Below are positions 34,513-43,779 of a DNA stretch of 45,936 nt, in pieces. The notes below the pieces were generated by a model. The model ran no database searches, had not been told where the DNA came from, and saw only the letters and a program-made list of their open reading frames with translations. The position numbers and the translations under genes were made by a program. Position 1 is the stretch's first letter. Each line of letters opens with the position of its first letter. Origin of the DNA: Nitrospiraceae bacterium (lineage in GTDB: Bacteria > Nitrospirota > Thermodesulfovibrionia > UBA6902); assembly GCA_003599275.1 (NCBI GenBank), contig QZJG01000062.1, positions 1-45,936 on the forward strand. Direction: 5' to 3'.

Positions 34513-37500
34513 ATGAATATAGCTGAAATTTTCATACGCAGGCCGGTCATGACGACGCTTGTCATGGCGGCGATCATAATCTTCGGGATAGCGGGTTACA
34601 GGCTCTTGCCTGTGAACAGCCTGCCCAATGTTGATTTCCCGACGATCCAGGTCAGCGCCAATCTTCCCGGAGCAAGCCCTGAGACAATGGCTTCGGCTGT
34701 GGCTACCCCGCTTGAAAGGCAGTTTTCCACAATTGCCGGGATTGATTCCATGACCTCGACAAACGAACAGGGAAGTACCCGGATCACCCTTCAGTTCACA
34801 TTGAACAGAGACATTGACGCGGCGGCGCAGGACGTTCAGTCCATGATCGCAAAGGCGGCACGTCAGCTTCCGCAGGACATGACGAGTCCTCCTTCATATC
34901 AGAAGGTCAACCCCGCGGACCAGCCGGTCCTCTACCTTGCGTTAAGCTCCCCGACGCTGCCGCTTTCAACTGTCAACGAATACGCTGATACGCTCATTGC
35001 TCAGAGGATTTCCATGCTGAGCGGCGTGGCGCAGGTCCAGGTATTCGGAGCCCAGAAGTACGCTGTGCGCGCGCAGCTCGATCCGCGTGCTTTGGCATCA
35101 CGCGGGATAGGTATTGACGAGGTGGTCCATGCAGTTGACAGCGGGAACGTCAATTTGCCGACCGGGACCCTGTCCGGTACGAACACGGTATTTACGGTCC
35201 AGGCAAGCGGACAGTTATATGACGCGGCTTCTTACCGCCCTTTGATCGTGGCCTACCGCAATGGTTCCCCTGTCCGCCTTGAGGAATTGGGGAATGTAAT
35301 CGACAGTGTTGAAAACAACAAAGTAGCGAGCTGGTACAATAATACCCGCGCAATAGTCCTTGCCGTTCAGCGGCAGCCCGGAACAAATACCGTGGAGGTG
35401 GTGGATTCGATTAAAGATCTTCTCCCCTCGTTCAGGGCCCGGATGCCTGCGTCTGTGGACCTGAATGTCCTCATCGACCGTTCGGTTTCCATACGCGAAT
35501 CCGTGAACGATGTAAAGTCCACGCTGTTTCTCGCGATCGGTCTTGTGGTGCTGGTCATATTCCTTTTCCTCCGGAACCTCTCCGCTACAATTATTCCGAG
35601 CCTCGCTTTGCCTGTGTCCCTCATCGGCACGTTTGCAGTCATGTATCTCCTTGAATACAGCCTGGATAACCTTTCCCTCATGGCGCTGATCCTCGCGGTC
35701 GGGTTTGTAGTTGACGATGCCATTGTCATGCTTGAAAACATTGTCCGGCACATGGAAAAAGGGGAAGGGGTTTTTGAGGCCGCCATAAAAGGGTCAAAGG
35801 AGATCGGGTTCACAATCCTTTCCATGACGTTGTCCCTTGTCGCCGTCTTTATCCCGGTGTTGTTTATGGGCGGGATACTCGGTCGCCTGCTCCATGAATT
35901 TGCCGTGACGATCGGTACGGCGATCCTTGTTTCCGGTTTTGTATCATTGAGCCTCACGCCCATGCTGTGCAGCAGGTTTTTGAGACCGCCCGGGACCAAA
36001 AGACATGGAAGGATATACGCAGCGTCGGAGAGGTTCTTTCAGGGGATGCTCAATGGCTATGACACGAGTTTGAAATTTGTACTCAGGCATAAGCTGTCTA
36101 CGATGATGATAAGCGGCATAATGCTTGTTGCCACGATATACATGTTCTATATAATGCCCACGGGATTTCTTCCAAGTGAAGATACAGGCCAGATATTCGT
36201 CTTCACGGAGGCACAGCAGGGTATTTCATTCGACTCCATGGCGGACCATCAGAAGGCATTGGCGGATATTGTGATCAAAGACCCGAATGTTGACGCCTTT
36301 ATGTCGTCTGTCGGCGGGGGCAGCTCAAGCAGCACAAGCAACGCAGGCCGTATGAATATACGGTTGAAACCGCGCTCCGAGCGCGATTTGAGCGCGGATG
36401 AAGTCATACAGGAGCTGAAGAAAAAGGTTGCCGGGGTCACCGGCATACAGATGTTCCTGCAGAACCCCCCGCCTGTCCGGATAGGCGGACGGCTGACAAA
36501 GAGCCAGTATCAATATACCTTGCAGGGGACCGACACTGAAGAGCTTTACGAGTACTCTTCCATATTTGAAGCAAAGCTGAGAGATATTCCGGAGCTTCAG
36601 GATGTCACCAGCGACCTGCAGATCAAAAACCCCCAGGCGAAAGTGGAAATCGACAGGGACAGGGCCTCGGCGCTCGGAGTGACGGTCAGGCAGATCGAGG
36701 AGGCCCTCGAGACGGCATATGCCTCGAAGCAGGTATCGACCATTTACGCGCCTGACAATCAGTACAGGGTGATCATGGAGGTCGGGCCCCGGTATCAGTC
36801 CGACCTCTCTGCGCTGTCCATGTTATATGTAAGGTCTTCATCAGGGAAGCTGGTCCCGCTCGGCGCCGTCAGCCGTTTCACGCAGACCGTCGGCCCGATG
36901 TCCGTGAACCATCTCGGTCAATTGCCTTCCGTTACCATATCATTCAATCTGAAACCGGGGATATCGCTGAGTGATGGAATTGCAATCGTCGACAAGCTTT
37001 CACGCGACACATTGCCGCAATCCATCGGCACCAGTTTCCAGGGAACGGCACAGGCCTTTCAGTCGTCCATGAGCGGTCTGTGGCTATTGTTGATAATGTC
37101 GATACTTATTATCTATATCGTGTTAGGCATACTGTACGAGAGCTTTATCCATCCGCTGACCATTCTTTCGGGTCTTCCTTCCGCGGGGTTCGGCGCCCTG
37201 CTGACGCTGATGCTGTTTAAAATGGAGCTGGACGTCTATGCCTTTGTCGGGATCATCATGCTTGTAGGTCTTGTAAAAAAGAACGGAATAATGATGATAG
37301 ACTTTGCCCTTGCGGCGCAGAGGAACGAAGGGAAGAAACCGGTGGACGCCATATATGAGGGATGCATAATCAGGTTCCGCCCGATCATGATGACGACCAT
37401 GGCTGCGCTTATGGGAACGCTGCCGATAGCGCTTGGTTTCGGCGCAGGCGCGGAAGCACGCCGCCCGCTTGGACTTGCGGTTGTGGGCGGGCTCCTTGTT

Positions 37501-37596
37501 TCCCAGGCGCTGACGCTTTATATAACGCCGGTGTTTTATGTTTACATGGAAAAATTTCAGGGGAAAATGCGCAGGATGTTTGCAGGGACGGCATGA
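34513..37596 (+). CDS. RND efflux permease, system 2 (MdtB/MdtC-like)
   Basis: It is 1027 aa. The N-terminus IRRPVMTTLVMAAIIIFGIAGYRLLPVNSLPNVDFPTIQV is typical of the MdtB/C branch of the HAE1 family. Helix 4 has the intact proton-relay pair in GFVVDDAIVMLENI, and both porter-domain loops and all twelve helices are present. It exports drugs or bile-salt-like compounds with the adaptor upstream and the outer-membrane factor nine bases downstream. The ATG has little ribosome-site support, but the start matches the family N-terminus. Confidence 0.93.
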   Translation: MNIAEIFIRRPVMTTLVMAAIIIFGIAGYRLLPVNSLPNVDFPTIQVSANLPGASPETMASAVATPLERQFSTIAGIDSMTSTNEQGSTRITLQFTLNRDIDAAAQDVQSMIAKAARQLPQDMTSPPSYQKVNPADQPVLYLALSSPTLPLSTVNEYADTLIAQRISMLSGVAQVQVFGAQKYAVRAQLDPRALASRGIGIDEVVHAVDSGNVNLPTGTLSGTNTVFTVQASGQLYDAASYRPLIVAYRNGSPVRLEELGNVIDSVENNKVASWYNNTRAIVLAVQRQPGTNTVEVVDSIKDLLPSFRARMPASVDLNVLIDRSVSIRESVNDVKSTLFLAIGLVVLVIFLFLRNLSATIIPSLALPVSLIGTFAVMYLLEYSLDNLSLMALILAVGFVVDDAIVMLENIVRHMEKGEGVFEAAIKGSKEIGFTILSMTLSLVAVFIPVLFMGGILGRLLHEFAVTIGTAILVSGFVSLSLTPMLCSRFLRPPGTKRHGRIYAASERFFQGMLNGYDTSLKFVLRHKLSTMMISGIMLVATIYMFYIMPTGFLPSEDTGQIFVFTEAQQGISFDSMADHQKALADIVIKDPNVDAFMSSVGGGSSSSTSNAGRMNIRLKPRSERDLSADEVIQELKKKVAGVTGIQMFLQNPPPVRIGGRLTKSQYQYTLQGTDTEELYEYSSIFEAKLRDIPELQDVTSDLQIKNPQAKVEIDRDRASALGVTVRQIEEALETAYASKQVSTIYAPDNQYRVIMEVGPRYQSDLSALSMLYVRSSSGKLVPLGAVSRFTQTVGPMSVNHLGQLPSVTISFNLKPGISLSDGIAIVDKLSRDTLPQSIGTSFQGTAQAFQSSMSGLWLLLIMSILIIYIVLGILYESFIHPLTILSGLPSAGFGALLTLMLFKMELDVYAFVGIIMLVGLVKKNGIMMIDFALAAQRNEGKKPVDAIYEGCIIRFRPIMMTTMAALMGTLPIALGFGAGAEARRPLGLAVVGGLLVSQALTLYITPVFYVYMEKFQGKMRRMFAGTA

Positions 37597-37605
37597 GGGA
37601 TTGAT

Positions 37606-38865
37606 ATGAAAAAAGTTGTCCCGATCATTTTATTAGCGCTCATCTCTTTCAATGCCGGAGCTGAAGAGATCATAAAAAAAGACGAGCTCCTTACCCTTGA
37701 AAGGTGCGTTGAGATAGCGCTGGTAAAACAGCCTGATATCATTGCCGCCGCTAATACGGTAAAAATAAACGAGAGCAGGGTAGGGCAGGCAGCCGCAAAT
37801 TATTATCCGCAGATAGACCTGACCTCGGGATACAGCAGGACATCTCCGGCAGCCGGCAGCTCTCATAACCAGTACTCAAACAGCCTTGCGTTAAAACAAA
37901 ACATCTTCGATTTCGGCAAGACGTCCACGCAGGTGCGGATACAGAATTTAAATCTCGGTTCTTCACGCTCGGACCTGGAGAATGTATCGGAGCAGATAAT
38001 CCTTAACGTCAAGCAGGCTTACTACGGGGTGCTGCAGGCGAAAAGGAACAGGGTCGTAGCCGAAGAAACCGTGAAACAGTTCGAAATGCATCTTGAGCAG
38101 GCAAAGGGTTTTTACGAGGTCGGCACAAAACCCAAGTTTGACGTGACAAAGGCGGAGGTTGATCTGAGCAATGCAAAACTTGACCTTATAAAGGCGGAGA
38201 ACGCGCTCAGGATTGCCGTTACAACGCTGAACAATTCAATGGGTGTTCCTGATGCGCCTGAATACGATGTTGAGGACAATCTTTCTTTTCAGACATATGT
38301 AATAACTTTTGAAGACGCAATCGGAAGGGCCTATAAAAACAGGCCGGACCTTTCATCTTTGATATTGCGAAGGCAGGCTGCTGAGGCTTCAATCACCCTT
38401 GCCAGGACAGGATACTATCCCGTATTGACCGGCAACGCGGCTTACAGCCGGTCAGGAGAAAAATTCCCGCTTGAGGAAGGATGGAATGCAGGTGCGACAT
38501 TGTCTTTCCCCCTGTTCAGCGGATACCTGACCAGAAATCAGGTGGAAGAATCGAAGGCGAACCTGAATGTCCTCAAGGCTAATGAGGAAAAATTGAAGCA
38601 AATTGTCTTCCTCGAGGTGAGGCAGGCGTATCTGAATCTGAAAGAAGCCGGGGAGAGGGTCCCCGCGGCGGCGCTCGTTGTGAAGCTGGCAGAGGAAGGC
38701 CTTGAGCTGGCAGACGGCAGGTACGCTGCAGGCGTCGGCAATCCCATAGAAATTACCGATGCCCAGGTGGGATTGAGCAATGCAAAGACGTCATATATCC
38801 AGGCGCTTTATGATCATAAAGTCGCGCAGGCGGGCATTGAAAAGGCAATGGGAGAGAGAAGATGA
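37606..38865 (+). CDS. TolC-like outer-membrane factor, system 2
   Basis: It is 419 aa. A signal peptide ends near NAGAEE. Two OEP domains are present: YYPQIDLTSGYSRTSPAAGS starts the first beta region, and coiled segments such as QVRIQNLNLGSSRSDLENVSEQIILNVKQAYYGVLQAK are typical. The second half repeats the pattern (LARTGYYPVLTGNAAYSRSGE). It ends four bases into the MacA-like gene (ATGA overlap), so this channel may serve both the RND pump upstream and the MacAB-like transporter downstream. Confidence 0.92.
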   Translation: MKKVVPIILLALISFNAGAEEIIKKDELLTLERCVEIALVKQPDIIAAANTVKINESRVGQAAANYYPQIDLTSGYSRTSPAAGSSHNQYSNSLALKQNIFDFGKTSTQVRIQNLNLGSSRSDLENVSEQIILNVKQAYYGVLQAKRNRVVAEETVKQFEMHLEQAKGFYEVGTKPKFDVTKAEVDLSNAKLDLIKAENALRIAVTTLNNSMGVPDAPEYDVEDNLSFQTYVITFEDAIGRAYKNRPDLSSLILRRQAAEASITLARTGYYPVLTGNAAYSRSGEKFPLEEGWNAGATLSFPLFSGYLTRNQVEESKANLNVLKANEEKLKQIVFLEVRQAYLNLKEAGERVPAAALVVKLAEEGLELADGRYAAGVGNPIEITDAQVGLSNAKTSYIQALYDHKVAQAGIEKAMGERR

Positions 38866-40016
38866 AAAAAATATTGGCCGGGATTCTGATAGCGGCGGTC
38901 CTCGGCATCGCCGCATTCTTTTTTTTCAACAGTAAAAAGGACGACCTGAAGTACAGGACCGAAAAGGTTGCCAGAGGAGATATCATTGAGGCGGTCACCG
39001 CCTCGGGCACGGTGAACGCGGTGACTACCGTACTGGTGGGAACACAGGTGTCCGGTACGATCAGAAATATCCATGTAGATTTTAATTCCCCCGTTAAAAA
39101 GGGGCAGTTGATAGCGCTGATAGACCCCGCGACGTTCGAGGCGCAGGTGGCACAGGCAAAGGCGAATCTCATGTCCGCTAAAGCCAATCTTGAGAAAGCG
39201 GAAGCTGAGCTTGTCGATGCAAAGCGGACCATGGACCGGAACAGGGTGCTCTTCTCAAGAAATCTTATTGCCGGAAGCGACGTTGATACGTCCGAAACCA
39301 GACATGAAACTTCAAGAGCACAGGTAAGCGTGGCAAAGGCGCAGGTCGCGCAGACAGAGGCGGCATTGAGGATTGCAGAGACGAACCTCAGGTATACGAG
39401 AATACTTTCACCCGTTGACGGTATCGTTGTTTCAAGAAACGTGGATGTCGGGCAGACGGTTGCCGCGAGCTTCCAGACCCCCACGCTTTTTACCATCGCC
39501 GAGGACCTGACCAAGATGCAGATTGATACGAATGTGGATGAGGCCGACATCGGAAGGGTCCTGTCAGGACAGGATGTTGAATTCAGCGTTGATGCTCATC
39601 CCGATATCACTTTCAGGGGAACGGTTTCACAGATCAGGAACGCGCCCATAACCGTCCAGAATGTAGTTACCTATGATGTGGTGATCAAGGTGGACAATCC
39701 TGAATTTAAACTTAAACCCGGCATGACGACAAATGTATCGATTGTCTTATCAATTAAAAACGATGTCCTTAAAATACCGAATGCCGCATTGAGATTCAGC
39801 CCTGCCGACAAAGATAAAAACAGGACACGGCAAAAAGGTAAAGGGGTATGGATAATGGAGGGGAAAGAACTTAAACGAGAACCTGTAACTGTCGGCGTCA
39901 GTGACGGCAATTATACCGAGCTTGTCTCCGGCGGGATAAAAGAGGGACAGGAAGTGATAATAGAGTCCCTCTCAAAACCGAAAGAGGTCAGGCCTTCCGG
40001 TCCAAGGATGTTCTGA
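38862..40016 (+). CDS. macA: MacA-like periplasmic adaptor
   Basis: It is 384 aa with one N-terminal membrane helix (about 4-22). The lipoyl half-motif VSGTIRNIHVDFNSPVKKGQLIALIDP, coiled coil (about 90-160), second half ILSPVDGIVVSRNVDVGQTVAASFQTPTLFTIAEDLTKMQI and the MacA-type NVDEADIGRV identify the branch that partners ABC exporters. One base separates it from the ATPase gene. The MacA name is by family and gene order. Confidence 0.9.
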   Translation: MKKILAGILIAAVLGIAAFFFFNSKKDDLKYRTEKVARGDIIEAVTASGTVNAVTTVLVGTQVSGTIRNIHVDFNSPVKKGQLIALIDPATFEAQVAQAKANLMSAKANLEKAEAELVDAKRTMDRNRVLFSRNLIAGSDVDTSETRHETSRAQVSVAKAQVAQTEAALRIAETNLRYTRILSPVDGIVVSRNVDVGQTVAASFQTPTLFTIAEDLTKMQIDTNVDEADIGRVLSGQDVEFSVDAHPDITFRGTVSQIRNAPITVQNVVTYDVVIKVDNPEFKLKPGMTTNVSIVLSIKNDVLKIPNAALRFSPADKDKNRTRQKGKGVWIMEGKELKREPVTVGVSDGNYTELVSGGIKEGQEVIIESLSKPKEVRPSGPRMF

Positions 40017-40017
40017 T

Positions 40018-40773
40018 ATGCCTCTTATTGAAACAAGAGATATAACGAAGGTCTACCGGTTTGGCGATATTGATGTGAATGCGTTAAGCGGCGTATCTTC
40101 CGCTATAGATAAAGGCGAATTTGTCGCCATCATGGGGCCTTCGGGCTCCGGCAAATCAACCTTCATGAATATCATCGGCTGTCTTGACACGCCGACCGGC
40201 GGGGAATATTTGCTTGAAGGCGTCAGTGTCGGCAATCTCGGCAGAGATGAACGCGCAGGCATAAGGAACAAAAAGATCGGTTTTGTCTTCCAGGGATTCA
40301 ACCTCCTTTCAAGGACGTCCGCCCTTGAAAACGTCGAGCTCCCGATGCTCTATGACGGGTTGCCCGCAAAAGACAGGAGGGAGAAGGCCAGGGCCGCGCT
40401 TAAAAGTGTGGGATTAGAAGGAAGGGAAGACCACCACCCCAACCAGCTTTCGGGAGGACAGCAGCAGAGGGTCGCCATAGCGAGGGCACTTGTGAACAAC
40501 GCCCCGATCATCTTTGCGGACGAACCCACGGGCAACCTTGATACAAAGACGAGCGCGGAGATAATGGCTCTCTTTGCAAGGCTGAACGCCGAATCAAATA
40601 TAACGGTAATATTTGTGACCCATGAGGCCGATATCGCAGCATACAGCAGGCGGGTGATAAGGTTCCTTGACGGCAGGATTGTCAGTGATGAAAAGAAAGG
40701 GATTAGGGACCAGGGATTAGGGGTTAGTAAAAACAACCAATCCCCAACCCCCGACACCCAACCCCCATTATGA
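40018..40773 (+). CDS. MacB/LolD-type ABC ATPase
   Basis: It is 251 aa: Walker [10 protein letters not shown] (about 40-48), Q-loop FQGFN, signature LSGGQQQRVAIARAL (about 142-156), Walker B IIFADEPTGNLD and the H-loop VTHE. In many MacB proteins the ATPase and membrane parts are fused; here they are separate, overlapping by ATGA. The last 25 residues (from KKGIRDQGLG) are unusual and come from a GATTAGGG/CCAATCCCC palindromic repeat rather than family sequence. Confidence 0.93.
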   Translation: MPLIETRDITKVYRFGDIDVNALSGVSSAIDKGEFVAIMGPSGSGKSTFMNIIGCLDTPTGGEYLLEGVSVGNLGRDERAGIRNKKIGFVFQGFNLLSRTSALENVELPMLYDGLPAKDRREKARAALKSVGLEGREDHHPNQLSGGQQQRVAIARALVNNAPIIFADEPTGNLDTKTSAEIMALFARLNAESNITVIFVTHEADIAAYSRRVIRFLDGRIVSDEKKGIRDQGLGVSKNNQSPTPDTQPPL

Positions 40774-41999
40774 TCAATATACCTTCGACACTAAAAATAT
40801 CACTCAGGGCCTTGCGTGTGAACAAGATGCGCTCGGCCCTTACAATGTTAGGCGTCATCATAGGCGTCGGCGCCGTTATCGCCATGTTGGCCGTCGGCAC
40901 AGGCGCGAGCAGGCAGATAGAGCAGCAGATCTCGAGTATAGGCAGCAATCTTATCATGGTCCTTCCGGGGGCAACTACCTCAGGCGGCGTAAGAATGGGC
41001 GCAGGGACTTCAGCCAGGCTTACGACGGCAGACGCCGAAGCCATATTGAAGGAAAGCTCCGCTGTAGAGGACGTGGCCCCCGTGCTCAACGGCGCAGCAC
41101 AGATTGTTTACGGTAATCTGAACTGGGCCACAAGTGTGGTTGGCACAACACCGGGAATGTTGAATGTGAGGGACTGGGCACTGTCCGCAGGAAGACCTTT
41201 TACTGAACAGGATGTGAAAAGTGCAACAAAGGTCTGTCTGTTAGGTCAGACCGTTGTGGACAACCTTTTTGGGGACACGGACCCGGTGGGGAAAATCGTC
41301 AGGATAAAAAAGATACCCTTCACGGTCATCGGCGTCCTTGAAAGCAAGGGACAGAGTCCTACCGGACAGGACCAGGACGATACTGTTTATGTGCCGGTTA
41401 CGACAGCCCAGAAAAAGCTCTTCGGGACCTATGTCCCCAGAATGGTGAGGATCATAATGGTAAAGGCCAAAAGCACATCTGAACTGGCAACCGCGGAGAG
41501 GCAGATGACCGACCTTCTCAGGCAAAGGCATCGCATCGGTCCGAATGAGGAGAACGATTTCACCATCAGGAACCTCACGCAGATGATGCAGGCGACAGAG
41601 GAGTCCACAAAGGTAATGGCAATATTGCTCGGCGCGATTGCATCCGTCTCCCTGCTTGTCGGGGGCATCGGGATAATGAACATCATGCTCGTGTCGGTCA
41701 CTGAACGGACAAGAGAAATAGGCATAAGAATGGCGATAGGCGCAAAGACATGGGACATAAGGCTCCAGTTCATCATGGAGGCGCTCACTCTTTCCTTCAC
41801 AGGCGGGGTCATCGGCATAATAGCGGGGATATCAACCTCCCGGATATTGTCCGCATTGGCCGGATGGACAACCATAATATCGCCTTATTCAATCGTGCTT
41901 GCTTTCGGTTTTTCCGGACTGGTCGGGATATTCTTCGGATTTTATCCTGCTTACAAGGCGTCGCTTCTTAATCCCATAGAGGCATTGAGATACGAATGA
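40770..41999 (+). CDS. macB: MacB-type ABC permease (MacB_PCD/FtsX domains)
   Basis: It is 409 aa. The first helix is in LRVNKMRSALTMLGVIIGVGAVIAMLAVG; a large periplasmic MacB_PCD domain follows, then three helices of the FtsX domain with GGIGIMNIMLVSVTERTREIGIRMAIGAK (about 298-326) and SLLNPIEALRYE at the end. The four-helix mechanotransmission type exports macrolides, peptides or lipoproteins through a TolC-like channel. It forms a set with the adaptor and ATPase just upstream. Confidence 0.94.
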   Translation: MINIPSTLKISLRALRVNKMRSALTMLGVIIGVGAVIAMLAVGTGASRQIEQQISSIGSNLIMVLPGATTSGGVRMGAGTSARLTTADAEAILKESSAVEDVAPVLNGAAQIVYGNLNWATSVVGTTPGMLNVRDWALSAGRPFTEQDVKSATKVCLLGQTVVDNLFGDTDPVGKIVRIKKIPFTVIGVLESKGQSPTGQDQDDTVYVPVTTAQKKLFGTYVPRMVRIIMVKAKSTSELATAERQMTDLLRQRHRIGPNEENDFTIRNLTQMMQATEESTKVMAILLGAIASVSLLVGGIGIMNIMLVSVTERTREIGIRMAIGAKTWDIRLQFIMEALTLSFTGGVIGIIAGISTSRILSALAGWTTIISPYSIVLAFGFSGLVGIFFGFYPAYKASLLNPIEALRYE

Positions 42000-42058
42000 A
42001 TATCTGTGATATTGTATAATTTTTATTACTCAAATAATTCATCAACAACCCCGTTCAT

Positions 42059-42667
42059 ATGGAAAACATTTATAAAGAATATGTAATCTCCCATTACAAC
42101 AGGACCCTGCAGTTATTCGGTGACAGGCCCGATGCCGTGGGATGGTCATCAGAGGGGCAGCTTGCCCGTTTCGGAGACCTGATTAAGACAGGTCATGATA
42201 TACGGGGGAAAAAAGTCCTTGACTACGGTTGCGGGAAAGGGGATTTTTACCGGTTCCTGAAGAGCAGGGACATTGCCGTGTCATACACGGGGTTTGATAT
42301 AAATGAAAAGCTGATCAACCTGGCAAAAAGCAAATACCCGGAGTGCAGATTCGAGGTGTTTGATATAGAAGAAGACACCCTGACAGAGGACTTTGATTTT
42401 ATTTTTCTTTGCGGCGTATTCAATCTCAGGATGGCGGGCCTTGATGAAACTGTCAGGGGGGTATTAAAAAAGCTGTTCAAACACTGCAGATTAACGCTCT
42501 GCTTTAACGGCCTTTCAGCTCATACTCCCCGGAAGGCATTTGATCTTCATTATATATATCCCGAGGACATGGTCGAATTCGCCCGGCAGGACCTCTCGCC
42601 CCATGTGGCGCTCGGACAGGGGAGCATTCCGCATGACATTATTTTATTTATCCATAAAAACATATGA
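42059..42667 (+). CDS. Class I SAM-dependent methyltransferase
   Basis: It is 202 aa. Motif I VLDYGCGKGDFYRFL (about 53-67) binds SAM; GFDINEKLINLAK is motif II, and FDFIFLCGVFNLR corresponds to motif IV. The C-terminal phrase PHDIILFIHK is unremarkable. The substrate is unknown. A TATAAT at 42015-42020 lies 40 bases upstream, but a matching -35 was not found. It is the last gene on this strand before the small-gene accretion. Confidence 0.85.
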   Translation: MENIYKEYVISHYNRTLQLFGDRPDAVGWSSEGQLARFGDLIKTGHDIRGKKVLDYGCGKGDFYRFLKSRDIAVSYTGFDINEKLINLAKSKYPECRFEVFDIEEDTLTEDFDFIFLCGVFNLRMAGLDETVRGVLKKLFKHCRLTLCFNGLSAHTPRKAFDLHYIYPEDMVEFARQDLSPHVALGQGSIPHDIILFIHKNI

Positions 42668-42930
42668 AAAAAGCGGGGCCTGGCAAAATACTTTCAGCTT
42701 ACCGGCGTTGCAGGATGCCGTGAGCTGTCACAGAAAGCTCCGCTCTTCAGCTCTTTTGCTTTTGCTCTTTTGAACTTCTGCACTATGGCGCTATGGCTCT
42801 ATTTTTTCATTGCCTTAAGTTAATAAGAAAATGTATAATTTTTCAAAAGAATTTTATGGCGGAGGGGATTATTGTCCGCTTATTCTCCCAGCATTTTAGA
42901 TATTAAAGGCGGAGTGAAAGAGGCGATGAA

Positions 42931-43267
42931 ATGAAAAAAACATCTGCGGATGAAATAATATCCTTTTTAAAACTAAACAGAGAATTGCTTAATAAAAGCT
43001 TCGGCGTTATCCGTATTGGAATCTTCGGGAGTTTTGCAAGGCTAACAAACAACCGAAAGCGCCATTGACATAGTTGTCGAGATGGACCGCAACAGAAAAA
43101 GCATTCATACTTTCTTGAAGTTGAAGAGGTTTTTAGAGAAGGAGATGGAAAGGGAAATAGACCTGGGGTTCGAGCATTCTCTGAAACCGGCAATAAAAGA
43201 AAAAAGTTATGAAACAAATTATTTATGCCTGAAAGGGATATTCAGCTATATCTTGCGGACATTTTAG
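42931..43267 (+). pseudogene. MNT-type nucleotidyltransferase antitoxin, frameshifted
   Basis: The first frame starts MKKTSADEIISFLKLNRELL and reaches IGIFGSFAR, the MNT motif, then hits a stop near 43058. From about 43040 another frame continues QTTESAIDIVVEMDRNRKSI to 43267. One indel in CTAACAAACAACC explains the break. The usual S-D-x-D catalytic pair reads S-A-I-D, so the first Asp is lost too. Its 3' end overlaps the HEPN gene by 43 bp as in MntA/HepT pairs, where the nucleotidyltransferase AMPylates and silences the HEPN RNase. Confidence 0.75.
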
Positions 43268-43443
43268 ACTCATGTAATGCGGGCACGGAGTATGTTGCCG
43301 GTATTACTTTTGAGGACTTCTGTAAGGAGAGGAAAACATATTCAGCCGTCATCAGGGAATTTGAGATTATCGGCGAGGCCGTCGGGAAGCTTCCTGACGA
43401 GTTGAAACAAAGACGCTCCGATGTGGAATGGCAGGAGGAATAG
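43225..43443 (+). pseudogene. HEPN (DUF86/HepT-like) toxin, truncated
   Basis: It is 72 aa starting MPERDIQLYLADILDSC, then TYSAVIREFEIIGEAVGKLPDE, the clear DUF86 pattern. Intact members are about 110-140 aa and carry the RNase motif R-x4-6-H after the point where this one stops (EWQEE). Without it no RNase activity is expected. Its end bases GGAGGAA serve as ribosome site of the next gene. Confidence 0.75.
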
Positions 43444-43446
43444 TCA

Positions 43447-43779
43447 ATGACTTCTGAGGAGTTATTGACTATAATTAAACGACTTGTTCTTGCTGGTCGG
43501 TACCGTGTAAGAATTCACGCAGTCCGGCACATGATAGAAGAAGGATTTTCAGAGCAGGACATGATTAAGGCGCTTCTTGAAAATAGCAGGGTTATTGAAG
43601 CATATGAAGAAGAGAAACGCTGCTTGATACTCGGACATTTTCTATGGAATAAAGGGAGAAAATCACCGCTTCACGTTGTTTGTGATTATTCTAACAAAAA
43701 TATTATTGATCTTGTTACGGCATATGTCCCCCAGATGCCTTGGTGGATATCGCCGGCTAAGAGAGGGAAAAAGAAATGA
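43447..43779 (+). CDS. DUF4258-family protein, probable toxin
   Basis: It is 110 aa with GGAGGAA seven bases upstream. Features: YRVRIHAVRHMIEEGFSEQDMIKALLENSRVIEAYEEEKRCLILG, then PLHVVCDYSN and LVTAYVP, the DUF4258 pattern (a RelE/BECR-like small fold). It overlaps the following YgiT-type gene by ATGA, the usual arrangement of this toxin-antitoxin pair. Toxicity is inferred from family and context. Confidence 0.8.
   Translation: MTSEELLTIIKRLVLAGRYRVRIHAVRHMIEEGFSEQDMIKALLENSRVIEAYEEEKRCLILGHFLWNKGRKSPLHVVCDYSNKNIIDLVTAYVPQMPWWISPAKRGKKK

Noticed and set aside
42668..42930. Small gene or RNA in the gap before the MNT remnant
   Set aside because: Only very short frames and an AT-rich stretch with TATAAT near 42832; no convincing ribosome site, hairpin or conserved motif.
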